The notes: generated by a model not told the origin, from the letters alone. A stretch of 64,000 nt of DNA from SIG607 sp036307305 (GCA_036307305.1 JAXJXV010000002.1:62001-126000), one strand, 5' to 3'; shown: positions 49,729 to 58,484, counted from the first letter of the stretch. Translations and numbers: made by a program.

Positions 49729-51726
49729 TTATACTCCAAAAAAGCCCTTTTTAAATTTAATATCGAAGAAATCTTTTGCTTCTTCCAAATTCATTACAAC
49801 CCACTCACGAGAAGTATGTGCTTCGAGAGTTTCAGGCAATTCCTTAATAAGTCTTGCAGCATCATAGGTTTGTCCGGCATGATATCTCAGTTCATTGCTC
49901 TTCGGTATAACCATAAAAGATTTTCTACTCGTTTTCCAAGCATTCCTAATAGTTTTTATAGCATATTTACCTGTCACCTGTTCGCTGAAATAATTTTCAA
50001 GTGAGAGCGTTTTAATATACTTTGGAGTTGATTCTGCAAACTGATTAATTATATCTACAATAATTTCAGAAGAGAACTTTAAAATATCAGGAGCACTTTC
50101 TGTTTCTTCTGCTCGTAATTGCTCAATTAAATCGGGTATAACCTCTAGCATTCTTCTTAAATACTCTCTGTAAAAAGCTGTACCGATTTTTTGTTGGACG
50201 TTACGAACAACATTGCTTTTCATAACTTCTGTATTTGTAAGTCCTGCTTCAACACGACATATTACTGTTCGACGGATAACTTCAGGTGCTACTGCTTTTA
50301 CATCTTCATTTGCACTGATAACCACAGCTGAGTAATTGATTAGATGTTCACTTACACCAAAATCATCATTTTTAATTGTTTCGATGGCATGTTGATTAAA
50401 GCGATTATTTGTTAAGTCATCAACAATTATCGGGGCCCCCTGTACCGTCCTTTTAAGAGCCTCTATACTTGAACGAGTAAAGTCTGGTGCGGAAACTTTA
50501 GGCTTTTGACCTATCATCATCTTTAACAATGTTTCTAAGAAACTTGTTTTACCAGCTTTACTTTGACCATATACTAATCCGAAAACTGGATAAGGTAATT
50601 TGTTTTGATCGAAACGCGCCGCCATATCGCGCATAGTTGCCATAAAAGGAGAACAGAAAAACCAATTTGCAAATTCAAAATAGCGATACTGCATTCCTTC
50701 ATAATCACCATGGAATTTTTTATATCCTTCCATATAACTAATGAATAAATTCACATCGTGCTTTATTTCTTCATTAGTAGGATGCAAATCCACCTCGGCT
50801 CCGTTTAAACTAACAGTTTGTTTAAACGCATCTATTGCCAGTTGTGGATACTCACTGCGTAGTTCTTTTTCTCTTACACTTTCATCTTTGATATGTCGTC
50901 GTAGTTTAATAAAAGTTTCCGGACTTAATAGTATCTTACCTGTCTTCTTTTCAGCTTTCGGTACTATAGGTGTTAACGTCTTTGCTAAATTTTGAGTATC
51001 TAAAATAAAATTGATTTCTTCATTATTATCTTTATTTATCTCTAATGCTAACACTTTTTGTACTTTAACAGTTTCGGCAATGGGTAGATTATCTATGTTG
51101 TCAGTTATATTAGCAATATCAATAGCCTTATATGTAATTTCATCCGTGCTATTCTCTTTAAGAGAATCAAAAACATCCTTATACCACTCATATGCCTGTT
51201 CGCCGTCGATATAGCAAATATTTTCCCTTTGTCTACCACCAAAAGCATTAAAAGACATATTAGCAGAACCCATTACAACTCGTTTTCTGCCGTCGTTAGC
51301 TTCCAATAAATAAATTTTCTCATGAGAAATCTGCTTTCTAGCAACATAGAATTTTGCGTTTCCGCTATCAATTTTATCAAGCAAATTTATCTTAGATTTA
51401 CTTGCTTTCTCACGCATTTTCTCAATTAGGTTATTTTGATAAGCTAATATTCCACTCATATTATAAGAAATTACACTTTCGCATCCAAAGATAACCTCTG
51501 AATATTCAAACATATCAAGTAATTTATAAACAAAATTTATACCAGAAGAAAACGTGATGGCATAAAGTTTATCGAATCCATCGAACAATTCTTTCCACTC
51601 AATAGATTCAGCTCCTATATACTCCATCTTAACAACATCAAGTTTATTACTACTATCAAAATGTTCTTGAACTTCATCTGTATCAAACAGAGATAAATTA
51701 TAATCATCATTATTTTTTATTGCCAT
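49729..51726 (-). CDS. PLD-nuclease-like/P-loop ATPase fusion, possible defence effector
   Basis: 665 residues. The N-terminal third has one phospholipase-D-type half-site: ISHEKIYLLEANDG (H-x-K, with E where D is usual) and VVMGSANMSFNAF (GSxNxS), so two subunits would be needed for an active site. The C-terminal half is a P-loop ATPase with Walker A YGQSKAGKTSFLE, Walker B APIIVDDLT, a sensor-like VVISANED, and arginines in VIRRTVICR, similar to viral SF3 or AAA+ motors. A C-terminal domain of about 150 residues follows. Nuclease plus NTPase in one chain is typical of anti-phage effectors. I do not recognise a named system. The ATG at 51726 follows GGAG. Confidence 0.7.
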   Translation of the reverse strand: MAIKNNDDYNLSLFDTDEVQEHFDSSNKLDVVKMEYIGAESIEWKELFDGFDKLYAITFSSGINFVYKLLDMFEYSEVIFGCESVISYNMSGILAYQNNLIEKMREKASKSKINLLDKIDSGNAKFYVARKQISHEKIYLLEANDGRKRVVMGSANMSFNAFGGRQRENICYIDGEQAYEWYKDVFDSLKENSTDEITYKAIDIANITDNIDNLPIAETVKVQKVLALEINKDNNEEINFILDTQNLAKTLTPIVPKAEKKTGKILLSPETFIKLRRHIKDESVREKELRSEYPQLAIDAFKQTVSLNGAEVDLHPTNEEIKHDVNLFISYMEGYKKFHGDYEGMQYRYFEFANWFFCSPFMATMRDMAARFDQNKLPYPVFGLVYGQSKAGKTSFLETLLKMMIGQKPKVSAPDFTRSSIEALKRTVQGAPIIVDDLTNNRFNQHAIETIKNDDFGVSEHLINYSAVVISANEDVKAVAPEVIRRTVICRVEAGLTNTEVMKSNVVRNVQQKIGTAFYREYLRRMLEVIPDLIEQLRAEETESAPDILKFSSEIIVDIINQFAESTPKYIKTLSLENYFSEQVTGKYAIKTIRNAWKTSRKSFMVIPKSNELRYHAGQTYDAARLIKELPETLEAHTSREWVVMNLEEAKDFFDIKFKKGFFGV

Positions 51727-51828
51727 ACTGAATCTCCAATCAGCCTGAAATTGTTTATTAGGTTGCTATATGTTAATTTTACATCATTAACTGTCCCATA
51801 AAACGGACGTTGCTCGGATGTTTATGAT

Positions 51829-52182
51829 TTATTTGGTATTTTTAGTCCACTCGGCTTCTTTGAACCCAACAAGCACAAAATCATCGCCGATGAGTAAAGG
51901 TCTCTTAACAAGCATACCGTCCGTTGCAAGAAGTTTTAGCATTTCTTCCTCGCTCATTTCGGGGAGTTTGTTTTTAAGGTCTAATGATTTATAAAGCAGA
52001 CCGCTTGTATTAAAAAACTTCTTTATCGGCAATCCGTTTTTATTATACCATTCGGTCAATTCTTCAAATGTGGGATTGTCAAGTTTAATGTCCCTTAACT
52101 CATATTCGATTTTATTATCATCCAGCCACTTCTTTGCTCTTTGGCAGGTGGTGCATTTTGGATAGCAGATAAATTTTAACAT
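51829..52182 (-). CDS. ArsC/Spx-family thioredoxin-fold protein
   Basis: About 117 residues from ATG 52182, behind AAGGAG. FICYPKCTTCQRAKKWLDDN carries the CxxC motif of the ArsC/Spx/MgsR family; ELRDIKLDNPTFEELTEWYN and DGMLVKRPLLIGDDFVLVGF complete the fold. The distal segment KRPL...VGF is the YffB/Spx-type pattern rather than a true arsenate reductase active site. It may be a redox regulator or glutaredoxin-like reductase. It starts 10 bases after the TIGR04076 gene. Confidence 0.88.
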   Translation of the reverse strand: MLKFICYPKCTTCQRAKKWLDDNKIEYELRDIKLDNPTFEELTEWYNKNGLPIKKFFNTSGLLYKSLDLKNKLPEMSEEEMLKLLATDGMLVKRPLLIGDDFVLVGFKEAEWTKNTK

Positions 52183-52192
52183 AGCAATCTCC

Positions 52193-52495
52193 TTATTGGG
52201 TAACTTCAATTAAAAAACTAACGGGACGGAAACCGTCATTGCAGGAAATCATTGCGGATTTTGGATTCTTCATCCATCCGTCATAGAAATCCTCGCCACC
52301 GTGAGCAAGTGTCATTACAAACGGCGAAACACTCTCCCACGCACTATCACAAAATCCTTCAGGCTTTTGCCATCCGTCGCATATAAACACTTGTCCTTCT
52401 TGTAAGTCGCAAGCGTGTTCTATGGGGTTTTCATATTTTTCAATTAAATCGTCATACCGTGCTTTTCGCATTACTGTTATTTTAATTTTATTCAT
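52193..52495 (-). CDS. TIGR04076-family small protein
   Basis: 100 residues: IKITVMRKARYDDLIEKYEN, then ACDLQEGQVFICDGWQKPEG, FCDSAWESVSPFVMTLAHGG and SCNDGFRPVSFLIEV. The pattern of conserved cysteine and tryptophan residues and the C-terminal CxDGxRPVxF motif match this widespread family of unknown function. It overlaps the CPBP protease gene by eight bases. Confidence 0.8.
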   Translation of the reverse strand: MNKIKITVMRKARYDDLIEKYENPIEHACDLQEGQVFICDGWQKPEGFCDSAWESVSPFVMTLAHGGEDFYDGWMKNPKSAMISCNDGFRPVSFLIEVTQ

Positions 52496-53213
52496 ATACT
52501 TTCCCTCTGTTTTTCAATATAAACATTCCATAAATTACCGCAATAACCGAGATAACGGCGGACGTAATAATTTGCTGTGTGTTCGTAATATCAACGGCAA
52601 AGGCGCTAAGCGAATTGATAACGGCGTGGGCAATAATCGGTGCCCACAAGCTTTTAGTTTTATAGAACAAAGCCACAAACAGAAAGCCTATTGCAATAGC
52701 CGATACAACCTGACAGATATTAGGTAAAAGCTCTGCACCGCTACCATTTATAAGGTTCACAAAATGTCCAATGCCAAAGGTTATGCTTGAAACGATAATT
52801 GCAGATTTTAAATTGTTTTCCGCCATTGCCTTAAACAAGAAACCACGAAAAATAATCTCTTCCAAAAATCCCACAAGCAACATACTGAGAATATAAAAAA
52901 CAGTTATGTACCACTTGTAATTTACCGTAACGCCGAACCATAGATTGCAGGACGCAATGACGATTAGCGGAATATAGTATAGTAGTCTTTTAGGGCTAAT
53001 TTCTGCTCTGCAAAGACCAAACTCACGGAATAAGTCGTTCTTTTTCATCCAAATAAGAGCAACCGCCGTCATAGCGCCAAGAAAAATGACGGTTATGCTT
53101 TTTTCTATATTCACAAGCCTTGACAACTCATCGGCACAGCTTGCGCCAATCACATAACTGATAATCCAAGTAAGTGCAAACCTGATTTTGCTTTTTTCAT
53201 ATAGATTTTTCAC
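52488..53213 (-). CDS. CPBP-family intramembrane metalloprotease
   Basis: 241 residues with about seven membrane helices. The active site is visible: EEIIFRGFLFKAM (EExxxR), FGIGHFVNL (second motif, histidine) and APIIAHAVINSL (third motif, H-x-x-x-N). Such Abi/Rce1-like enzymes mature peptides or confer bacteriocin self-immunity. It overlaps both neighbours by 8-17 bases, so it is co-expressed with them. Target unknown. Confidence 0.9.
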   Translation of the reverse strand: MKNLYEKSKIRFALTWIISYVIGASCADELSRLVNIEKSITVIFLGAMTAVALIWMKKNDLFREFGLCRAEISPKRLLYYIPLIVIASCNLWFGVTVNYKWYITVFYILSMLLVGFLEEIIFRGFLFKAMAENNLKSAIIVSSITFGIGHFVNLINGSGAELLPNICQVVSAIAIGFLFVALFYKTKSLWAPIIAHAVINSLSAFAVDITNTQQIITSAVISVIAVIYGMFILKNRGKVYE

Positions 53214-53760
53214 TCGAACCTACGCCTTTCTCATATCTCTTTATTAGCTTAATAATGCGGGGACGGTTATATCTTTGCATAATAACAAACATAAGGTCGA
53301 AGCCTGCAGATAAAACCGATGTGATGATAAAAACAGGCAGTGAACCGAACCAAACGGCTGAAGCAATCGGCAAAAAGCTAAAGACAACTATTGTTTCGTG
53401 CACAATCTCCGATTGGCACATCGCCTGGGCGATTTCATCCCACGAATGCTCGCCCGAGTCAAAAAGCGATTTATCATAGGTCGGCATTTTACCTTTCCAG
53501 TTCTTCACTTTGAGTTTGTTGTATAAACTCAACTCGGTTTTGCCGACCTTAAACCATTTTTTGTTATAATCCACTTTATTGTGTAGTAATGCATTTATAA
53601 CCTCGCCCACGAGCAAACGCATACAAAAATGGTAAGCTATTGTTCCAAAGGTTATTGCCAACGTGAGCAGAATATCATTTGTGATTTTAATATGCAACAG
53701 AGTGCAAAGCACTGTTAACAGCAAGGATAGAATTGCTATGATTTTCATTGTCTTTGCCAT
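53197..53760 (-). CDS. Membrane protein resembling CrtO-type acyltransferases
   Basis: About 187 residues from ATG 53760, after AAAGGAT; the frame is open to 53796. Two N-terminal helices, a cytoplasmic loop DYNKKWFKVGKTELSLYNKL with KVKNWKGKMPTYDKSLFDSG, then WDEIAQAMCQSEIVHETIVV and two more helices. The loop and the CxxEIVHE element resemble glycosyl-4,4'-diaponeurosporenoate acyltransferase-family proteins. No carotenoid genes are nearby, so the substrate is open. Confidence 0.6.
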   Translation of the reverse strand: MAKTMKIIAILSLLLTVLCTLLHIKITNDILLTLAITFGTIAYHFCMRLLVGEVINALLHNKVDYNKKWFKVGKTELSLYNKLKVKNWKGKMPTYDKSLFDSGEHSWDEIAQAMCQSEIVHETIVVFSFLPIASAVWFGSLPVFIITSVLSAGFDLMFVIMQRYNRPRIIKLIKRYEKGVGSSEKSI

Positions 53761-53764
53761 AAAA

Positions 53765-54313
53765 TTATCCTTTATACATAAAACATTCTTCATCATGCGA
53801 GTTAATAACGCCGATTGCCTGCAGATAAGAATAAATAATGGTACTGCCTACAAATTTCATTCCACGCCTTACGAGGTCAGCCGACAGAACATCCGATAAA
53901 GGTGATGTCGTCTTGTCCACTTCTATAATCTGCTGTTCACCCGTAAAATCTTTCAGATATTCACGGAAACTGCCGTATTCTTTTTGAATTCCTAAAAAGA
54001 TTTTCGCATTATTTACCGCCGCCCGAATTTTCAGTTTATTGCGGATTATATCCTTATTGTTTTGAAGCTCGGCGATTTTATTGCCGTCATAATTAGCAAT
54101 TTTTTCGGCATCAAAGCCGTCAAAGGCTTTGCGGAAAGCCTCACGTTTGTTGAGCACACATTCCCAGGAAAGCCCTGCCTGAAAGGATTCGAGAATCAGC
54201 ATTTCAAATAAATATTGCTCATCAAAATTCGGCACACCCCACTCTTCATCGTGGTATTGTATGTATATGGGATTTTTCGGGTTGCACCATTTACATCGTT
54301 TTAGTTCACTCAT
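53765..54313 (-). CDS. tag: DNA-3-methyladenine glycosylase I
   Basis: About 182 residues from ATG 54313 (MSELKRCKWCNPKNPIYIQY). This base-excision repair enzyme removes 3-methyladenine. Family motifs: CKWC near the start with DEEWGVP, FEMLILESFQAGLSWECVLN, KREAFRKAFDGFDAEKIANY, and FVGSTIIYSYLQAIGVINSH near the end. The Tag zinc site (two N-terminal cysteines and C-terminal histidines) is complete, with DEECF at the very end. Co-transcribed with the MmcQ-like gene. Confidence 0.94.
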   Translation of the reverse strand: MSELKRCKWCNPKNPIYIQYHDEEWGVPNFDEQYLFEMLILESFQAGLSWECVLNKREAFRKAFDGFDAEKIANYDGNKIAELQNNKDIIRNKLKIRAAVNNAKIFLGIQKEYGSFREYLKDFTGEQQIIEVDKTTSPLSDVLSADLVRRGMKFVGSTIIYSYLQAIGVINSHDEECFMYKG

Positions 54314-54327
54314 TTTATGCTCCAAAA

Positions 54328-54696
54328 CTATTTTTTGCACTTCTTATCGGTCAGTTCAAAACTGACATCAATCAAAAAAGATAAGGTTTCTTCACTGACA
54401 GTTCCGTCAAGCAACACAGATATCCAACAGGTTTTTGACATATGATATGCTGGAAAAATTCCTTTTTCCTGTAAAAAAGAACCCATCATAATCGGGTCAA
54501 TTTTAAGATTGATAACGTCAACCTTTTCTTCTCCCGAAAGCCCAAACACCCTTGGCGAAACATTCAGAATAATACCATACCACTTGCGGGTATCGCTATG
54601 ACGCAAAACGGCAGAGTTATACTTATCGTTAAAGGGGTAATCGGGTTCGGTTCCATATCTTTCTTTGCACAGGCCCAAAACAAATTCACGGTTCAT
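54328..54696 (-). CDS. MmcQ/YjbR-family DNA-binding-like protein
   Basis: About 122 residues from ATG 54696, one base after the macrodomain gene stop and behind GGGGG. The frame extends upstream but not in a family-like way. YPFNDKYNSAVLRHSDTRKW, VINLKIDPIMMGSFLQEKGI and YHMSKTCWISVLLDGTVSEE are the three conserved blocks of the YjbR fold. Members are called DNA-binding by structure; their function is not established. Confidence 0.87.
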   Translation of the reverse strand: MNREFVLGLCKERYGTEPDYPFNDKYNSAVLRHSDTRKWYGIILNVSPRVFGLSGEEKVDVINLKIDPIMMGSFLQEKGIFPAYHMSKTCWISVLLDGTVSEETLSFLIDVSFELTDKKCKK

Positions 54697-54697
54697 A

Positions 54698-55714
54698 TTA
54701 AGCCCCCAGTAGGCTTTGGTCAAAGGCAAATAGTGCCTCGTTGATTTCAAAGATATTGTAATTGCCACGGCTTATAAAGTATTCGATTATAATATCGAAT
54801 TTGTTGCTGTGAGAAAGCGCAAATCCTGCCTTTTTGAGCATATCCTCGGTTTCTTCAAGGGAAAGTTCAAGCGAGATCGCAAAAGCGATTGCGGTGGGCT
54901 TGCTCGGCTTATAATGCACATCACTGCGAATTTTCGAGAACAGTTTGCGGTCTATATTCGCTTTCTTATAACACTCTGCATCAGTCATACCTTTTTCATC
55001 AATCTTGCGGAGAAGCATCTGCGAAAAACTCTCGTCAATCTGCTTGAGTTTGGCATCAAGGTCTTCCTCATCAACCATAGCCTTGCATTCACACAAGTCA
55101 AAGAATTCAGGTTGTGCCGAGCCAATCATTACGCTTTGACAAGGATAGTTCATACGGCTACTCTCACGGCGATAGTCGGTATGTTCGTCCACATAATTAT
55201 CGTCTATGTATTCGGCAATATCCGAGAATAACTTCTCGCTGATTTTATACGCCGCCTTATCAAATATGACGATATAGACCTTCATCTCATTTTCGAGAAG
55301 AAAGTCGCTGATAACATCTATAGCAACCTTTAACGCTTGGTCTTTAGGGTATCCGTACACGCCCGAAGAGATAAGCGGAAAAGCCACAGATTCACAGTTA
55401 TATGCCTTTGCAAGTACCAAAGACTCACGATAGCAAGACTCAAGCAAAGCCTTTTCGCCGTGCTTTCCATCCTCATAAATTGGACCAACAGTATGTATTA
55501 CATACTTTGCGGGTAGATTATATCCACTTGTAATCTTTGCCATGCCTGTCTTGCAACCGCCGAGAGTTTTACATTCAACAAGCAACTCCGGCCCTGCGGC
55601 ATAGTGAATCGCACCGTCAACACCGCCACCACCTAAAAGCGATTCGTTGGCAGCATTAACAATGGCATCAACCGTCATTTTCGTTATATCATTTCTTACA
55701 ATTTCTAATGGCAT
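54698..55714 (-). CDS. Macrodomain protein with C-terminal helical (HTH-like) domain
   Basis: About 338 residues from ATG 55714, behind GAGGAAG. Residues 1-160 are an ADP-ribose-binding macrodomain of the MacroD/YmdB type: DAIVNAANESLLGGGGVDGA (catalytic Asn and loop), GGCKTGMAKITSGYNL, IHTVGP and ISSGVYGYP. The rest is helical; FSQMLLRKIDEKGMTDAECY to AFAISLELSLEETEDMLKKA resembles an XRE-like domain used to recognise partners in Firmicute two-domain proteins. It probably removes ADP-ribose or binds O-acetyl-ADP-ribose. A RES toxin (NAD chemistry) lies 15 kb away, but a link is only a thought. Confidence 0.88.
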   Translation of the reverse strand: MPLEIVRNDITKMTVDAIVNAANESLLGGGGVDGAIHYAAGPELLVECKTLGGCKTGMAKITSGYNLPAKYVIHTVGPIYEDGKHGEKALLESCYRESLVLAKAYNCESVAFPLISSGVYGYPKDQALKVAIDVISDFLLENEMKVYIVIFDKAAYKISEKLFSDIAEYIDDNYVDEHTDYRRESSRMNYPCQSVMIGSAQPEFFDLCECKAMVDEEDLDAKLKQIDESFSQMLLRKIDEKGMTDAECYKKANIDRKLFSKIRSDVHYKPSKPTAIAFAISLELSLEETEDMLKKAGFALSHSNKFDIIIEYFISRGNYNIFEINEALFAFDQSLLGA

Positions 55715-55730
55715 AGCTAGCTTCCTCTGT

Positions 55731-55928
55731 TTATGTTTCTTCCAACTTCTCAGTGATAGACAAATCAATATAGCAATCTTTTTCTTTAAAGCTACGTCTT
55801 AAATAATCATGCCCACCATCAACAGCACAGGCACCACACTTACACTCAACATAATTATGGCGATCTGTTGATTCAATAATATCACCACACAACTTACACT
55901 GAATGGCATTTTTAATAATTTTTCGCAT
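55731..55928 (-). CDS. Small zinc-ribbon protein
   Basis: About 65 residues from ATG 55928, behind AGGAGG. Two CxxC-like knuckles, CKLCGDIIES and CKCGACAVDGG, separated by a short strand (DRHNYVE), then DYLRRSFKEKDCYIDL. This looks like a zinc ribbon; function unknown. Similar proteins are scattered in Firmicute accessory regions. It ends 16 bases before the macrodomain gene and is probably co-transcribed with it. Confidence 0.7.
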   Translation of the reverse strand: MRKIIKNAIQCKLCGDIIESTDRHNYVECKCGACAVDGGHDYLRRSFKEKDCYIDLSITEKLEET

Positions 55929-56053
55929 ATTGAACCTCCTCGATACGCGAATATATATAAGATAATATTTCAAGTATGTTTTCTAAAAATCAAATAAACC
56001 ATTATGCTGATACAATAAATATCTAACAAAATATTTGTGTATAAAAGGTTATA

Positions 56054-56668
56054 TTATTCATCTTCTCCACTAAGATTCTTTAGACGTTTACGCACTTTGT
56101 TTTGCGCAAATGCAAGATGCATTAACAAATTTTCAACTATATTTTCTCCCTTTTCATAGTCAATTTTATCATATTCACCAGAAAATAAGTGCTTTCCCAT
56201 ATTAAACCACCACGCTATATCATCTTGCATCTGCTTTATAACTGCAGTAAAAGCTACAAATACATCTTGTGGAATATATGATTGATGAATGAGATTTTCA
56301 TTTTTTAGCAGTATGATTAGTTCACCATATCTTTTCAAGTATTCTCTAAATTTTTCGCATTCTTTTTCACGCGCTACTCCTTCATTATGCTTCAAATAGT
56401 AAAGCAAATCATGTTCAAGTGGAATAAGTTCAGCTGTTATTGATTCTATTTTTTCATAAAACCTCATTTCTCGCTCTAACAATATTTCGTAAGCCCGTGT
56501 TGTCCGTTCTAATTTGTTTTTGAATTTCTCAATATTCTTTTCAAAGGATGACTCTATTCCAGTTTCAAAAAACTTGATAAATAACTTTTTAAAAACGGTT
56601 AGAATTCCTATAAGTACGACAGACCCTCCACCTACGGCCAAAATCAAATCACTTAACCAATCCGGCAT
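56054..56668 (-). CDS. Membrane-anchored coiled-coil protein, unknown
   Basis: About 204 residues from ATG 56668, after GAGGTG. One N-terminal membrane helix (LSDLILAVGGGSVVLIGILT) followed by long helical, charged segments (FEKNIEKFKNKLERTTRAYE and LLEREMRFYEKIESITAELI) consistent with a coiled coil. No catalytic motif seen. It is 10 bases downstream of the DUF4145-like gene and is the last gene of the HsdR-linked run. Might be a membrane effector or scaffold; no family recognised. Confidence 0.55.
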   Translation of the reverse strand: MPDWLSDLILAVGGGSVVLIGILTVFKKLFIKFFETGIESSFEKNIEKFKNKLERTTRAYEILLEREMRFYEKIESITAELIPLEHDLLYYLKHNEGVAREKECEKFREYLKRYGELIILLKNENLIHQSYIPQDVFVAFTAVIKQMQDDIAWWFNMGKHLFSGEYDKIDYEKGENIVENLLMHLAFAQNKVRKRLKNLSGEDE

Positions 56669-56678
56669 ATATAACACC

Positions 56679-57608
56679 TCATTTCAATCCTGATTTATAC
56701 ATCAATTCTTCAATAATTGCCCTATATTTCAATACATGAGGTTTAATGTCACCTTGCGTACAATTATACCAAATCTTATGTGCTGAGTAGTTTCCTAAAT
56801 CTTTAAATAAAGCCATATCCTTTTTGGTATTTGAAGACAAAGCTAAGGTGATATTTTGCTCAGCATTTTTAATTATTTTATCAAGAGTTACATGATAGTT
56901 CCCATTCATAATATCTGATTCGATACCTGCCTTTTGATACGACAATACCAATAAACTTTCAAGTAATCTTCTCATAATAACTGCTGTGCAATCAAAGAGA
57001 TTATTTTCATAACTCGCATTAATTTGTTTGCAAAGAGATTGAACATTTGAGGGTAATGAACAGAATAAAGCATCGGGAAGCACAGTGCCTAGTTGTTCAA
57101 CCGTTACATTATCCTCTTCATTCCAATGTTTCACATCATATATCCACTGTTCTATTGTGGAACGCCAATCCGACCAATTGTTCGATTTGTTCATCATAAG
57201 AGCAGAATCCTCGCGCAAATCATCTAAAACCATGTTCTCACTCCATCCTTGCGAATATAAAGCTTGAACATAATCGTGTAACAAATCATCTGCACGTTGC
57301 GAATTCCAATATGAAAATTTATAATTACCCTTGTTTTTAAGATGGTAAATCTCTTGTTCTACCGGAGTGCGAGATTTATTGTAGGCAATGCCGCCTATCT
57401 TATTTAAAAACGTATCAACAGATTCTTTTGTCAAACATCCTTTTTCGTCATATTTAAAATAGTTAGATACTCCAATATCTATACACTCTAATAATAACTC
57501 ATAAGGATATTGTCTGACTATTTGAGAAATATCTGCCTTGCCTATATCGTTCAAAGAGTATGGGGAGATCCTTTCATTTATAATTGTTTCTATTTTCTTT
57601 CGTGCCAT
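56679..57608 (-). CDS. Protein with C-terminal DUF4145-like (HEPN-related) domain
   Basis: 309 residues. The N-terminal 180 residues are helical and unassigned. The C-terminal part, NNLFDCTAVIMRRLLESLLV, then LDKIIKNAEQNITLAL and MALFKDLGNYSAHKIWYNCT, matches DUF4145/HEPN-like domains seen next to restriction systems. The RRLLE and NxxAH positions are conserved; the canonical RX4-6H ribonuclease motif is not obvious, so catalysis is doubtful. It follows the deformylase-like gene by 17 bases. Confidence 0.65.
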   Translation of the reverse strand: MARKKIETIINERISPYSLNDIGKADISQIVRQYPYELLLECIDIGVSNYFKYDEKGCLTKESVDTFLNKIGGIAYNKSRTPVEQEIYHLKNKGNYKFSYWNSQRADDLLHDYVQALYSQGWSENMVLDDLREDSALMMNKSNNWSDWRSTIEQWIYDVKHWNEEDNVTVEQLGTVLPDALFCSLPSNVQSLCKQINASYENNLFDCTAVIMRRLLESLLVLSYQKAGIESDIMNGNYHVTLDKIIKNAEQNITLALSSNTKKDMALFKDLGNYSAHKIWYNCTQGDIKPHVLKYRAIIEELMYKSGLK

Positions 57609-57625
57609 TTTTTCCTCTTTATCAA

Positions 57626-58039
57626 TTATATCAATATTCCGTTACAATGATCTATTTCGTGTTGAATGATTTGCGCGGGCCATCCGGTAAAGGTTTTGAT
57701 GCGAGTTTGGAATTCAGCAGTTTGCCATTGAACTTTAATGGTTTTATAGCGTTTGCACGGACGGGGGCCACCGAGAAGAGAAAGACACCCTTCCTCTGCA
57801 TCATAAGGTCCTGATTTTTTGATAATTTCAGGGTTAAACATCGTCATATATGTACCCTCATTATCAAATACAATAATGCGCTTGCGTACACCAATCATAT
57901 TCGCCGCCATACCAACACAACCATCCTTGTTTGCAATAAGCGTGTCCAACAAATCCTGTGCCACCTGCAAATCTTCTTTTGTCGCTAGCTCCGACTTTCC
58001 TGCAAGAAAAATCGGATCGTGTATTACTTCCTTAACCAT
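57626..58039 (-). CDS. Short peptide-deformylase-like protein
   Basis: 137 residues, about 30 shorter than housekeeping deformylases. Metal motifs are present: EEGCLSLLGG (cysteine ligand) and QHEIDHCNGIL (HExxH). Motif 1 reads GCVGMAANMIG, with N replacing the usual glutamine of GxGxAAxQ, as in short clostridial variants. It may deformylate N-formyl peptides or act on another formyl-like substrate. Its position inside a restriction-linked gene run is unusual. It follows the HRDC gene by about 9 bases. Confidence 0.85.
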   Translation of the reverse strand: MVKEVIHDPIFLAGKSELATKEDLQVAQDLLDTLIANKDGCVGMAANMIGVRKRIIVFDNEGTYMTMFNPEIIKKSGPYDAEEGCLSLLGGPRPCKRYKTIKVQWQTAEFQTRIKTFTGWPAQIIQHEIDHCNGILI

Positions 58040-58048
58040 AATTATCCA

Positions 58049-58465
58049 TTATTTCCCTACGTAATCCTTAATTTCAGCAATAAATTCATTAGCATACTGC
58101 TTTGTTGTGTATTTTCCCACACCATAAATCTTTAAAAATTCCTCATTTGTTAAAGGCTTTTGGGCTGCCATATGCATTAATGGATAGTTTGGCAATATTC
58201 TAAATGGCATAACACCTTTTTCTTCAGCAATTTTGTTACGCACTGCTTTTAAACGATTATATAAATCTACATCATAATCATCTGGCTCTTTTTTGTTTGC
58301 CTTTCGAGTTTCTTTATCTTTTCCGCAAATGTTAAGAATTGCATAAAACGCTCTAACCACTTCACCTTTATTACAAACACTATCTTCAGGTAAAATCTCG
58401 CCTGTTGTAGGGTCTATTCCTTCTGCTAATGCTGAAATAATATCTATAGCTCTATTTGCTTCCAT
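58049..58465 (-). CDS. HRDC-domain small protein
   Basis: About 138 residues from ATG 58465, behind GGGAGG. The N-terminal half, AIDIISALAEGIDPTTGEIL and NKGEVVRAFYAIL, is a conserved helical module often seen before HRDC domains. The C-terminal half, LYNRLKAVRNKIAEEKGVMP and FLKIYGVGKYTTKQYANEFI, is an HRDC domain as in RecQ, where it binds nucleic acid. No helicase is attached. It starts 19 bases after hsdR, so it may be a nucleic-acid-binding accessory of the restriction locus. Confidence 0.8.
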   Translation of the reverse strand: MEANRAIDIISALAEGIDPTTGEILPEDSVCNKGEVVRAFYAILNICGKDKETRKANKKEPDDYDVDLYNRLKAVRNKIAEEKGVMPFRILPNYPLMHMAAQKPLTNEEFLKIYGVGKYTTKQYANEFIAEIKDYVGK

Positions 58466-58484
58466 ATTGCCCTCCCGCACTTTG

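Noticed and set aside
51829..52182. True arsenate reductase ArsC
   Set aside because: It has the CxxC and Spx/YffB-like distal motif, and no arsenic genes are nearby.
57626..58039. Housekeeping peptide deformylase
   Set aside because: It is short, has N for the active-site glutamine, and sits in a restriction-linked accessory run rather than beside fmt or priA.
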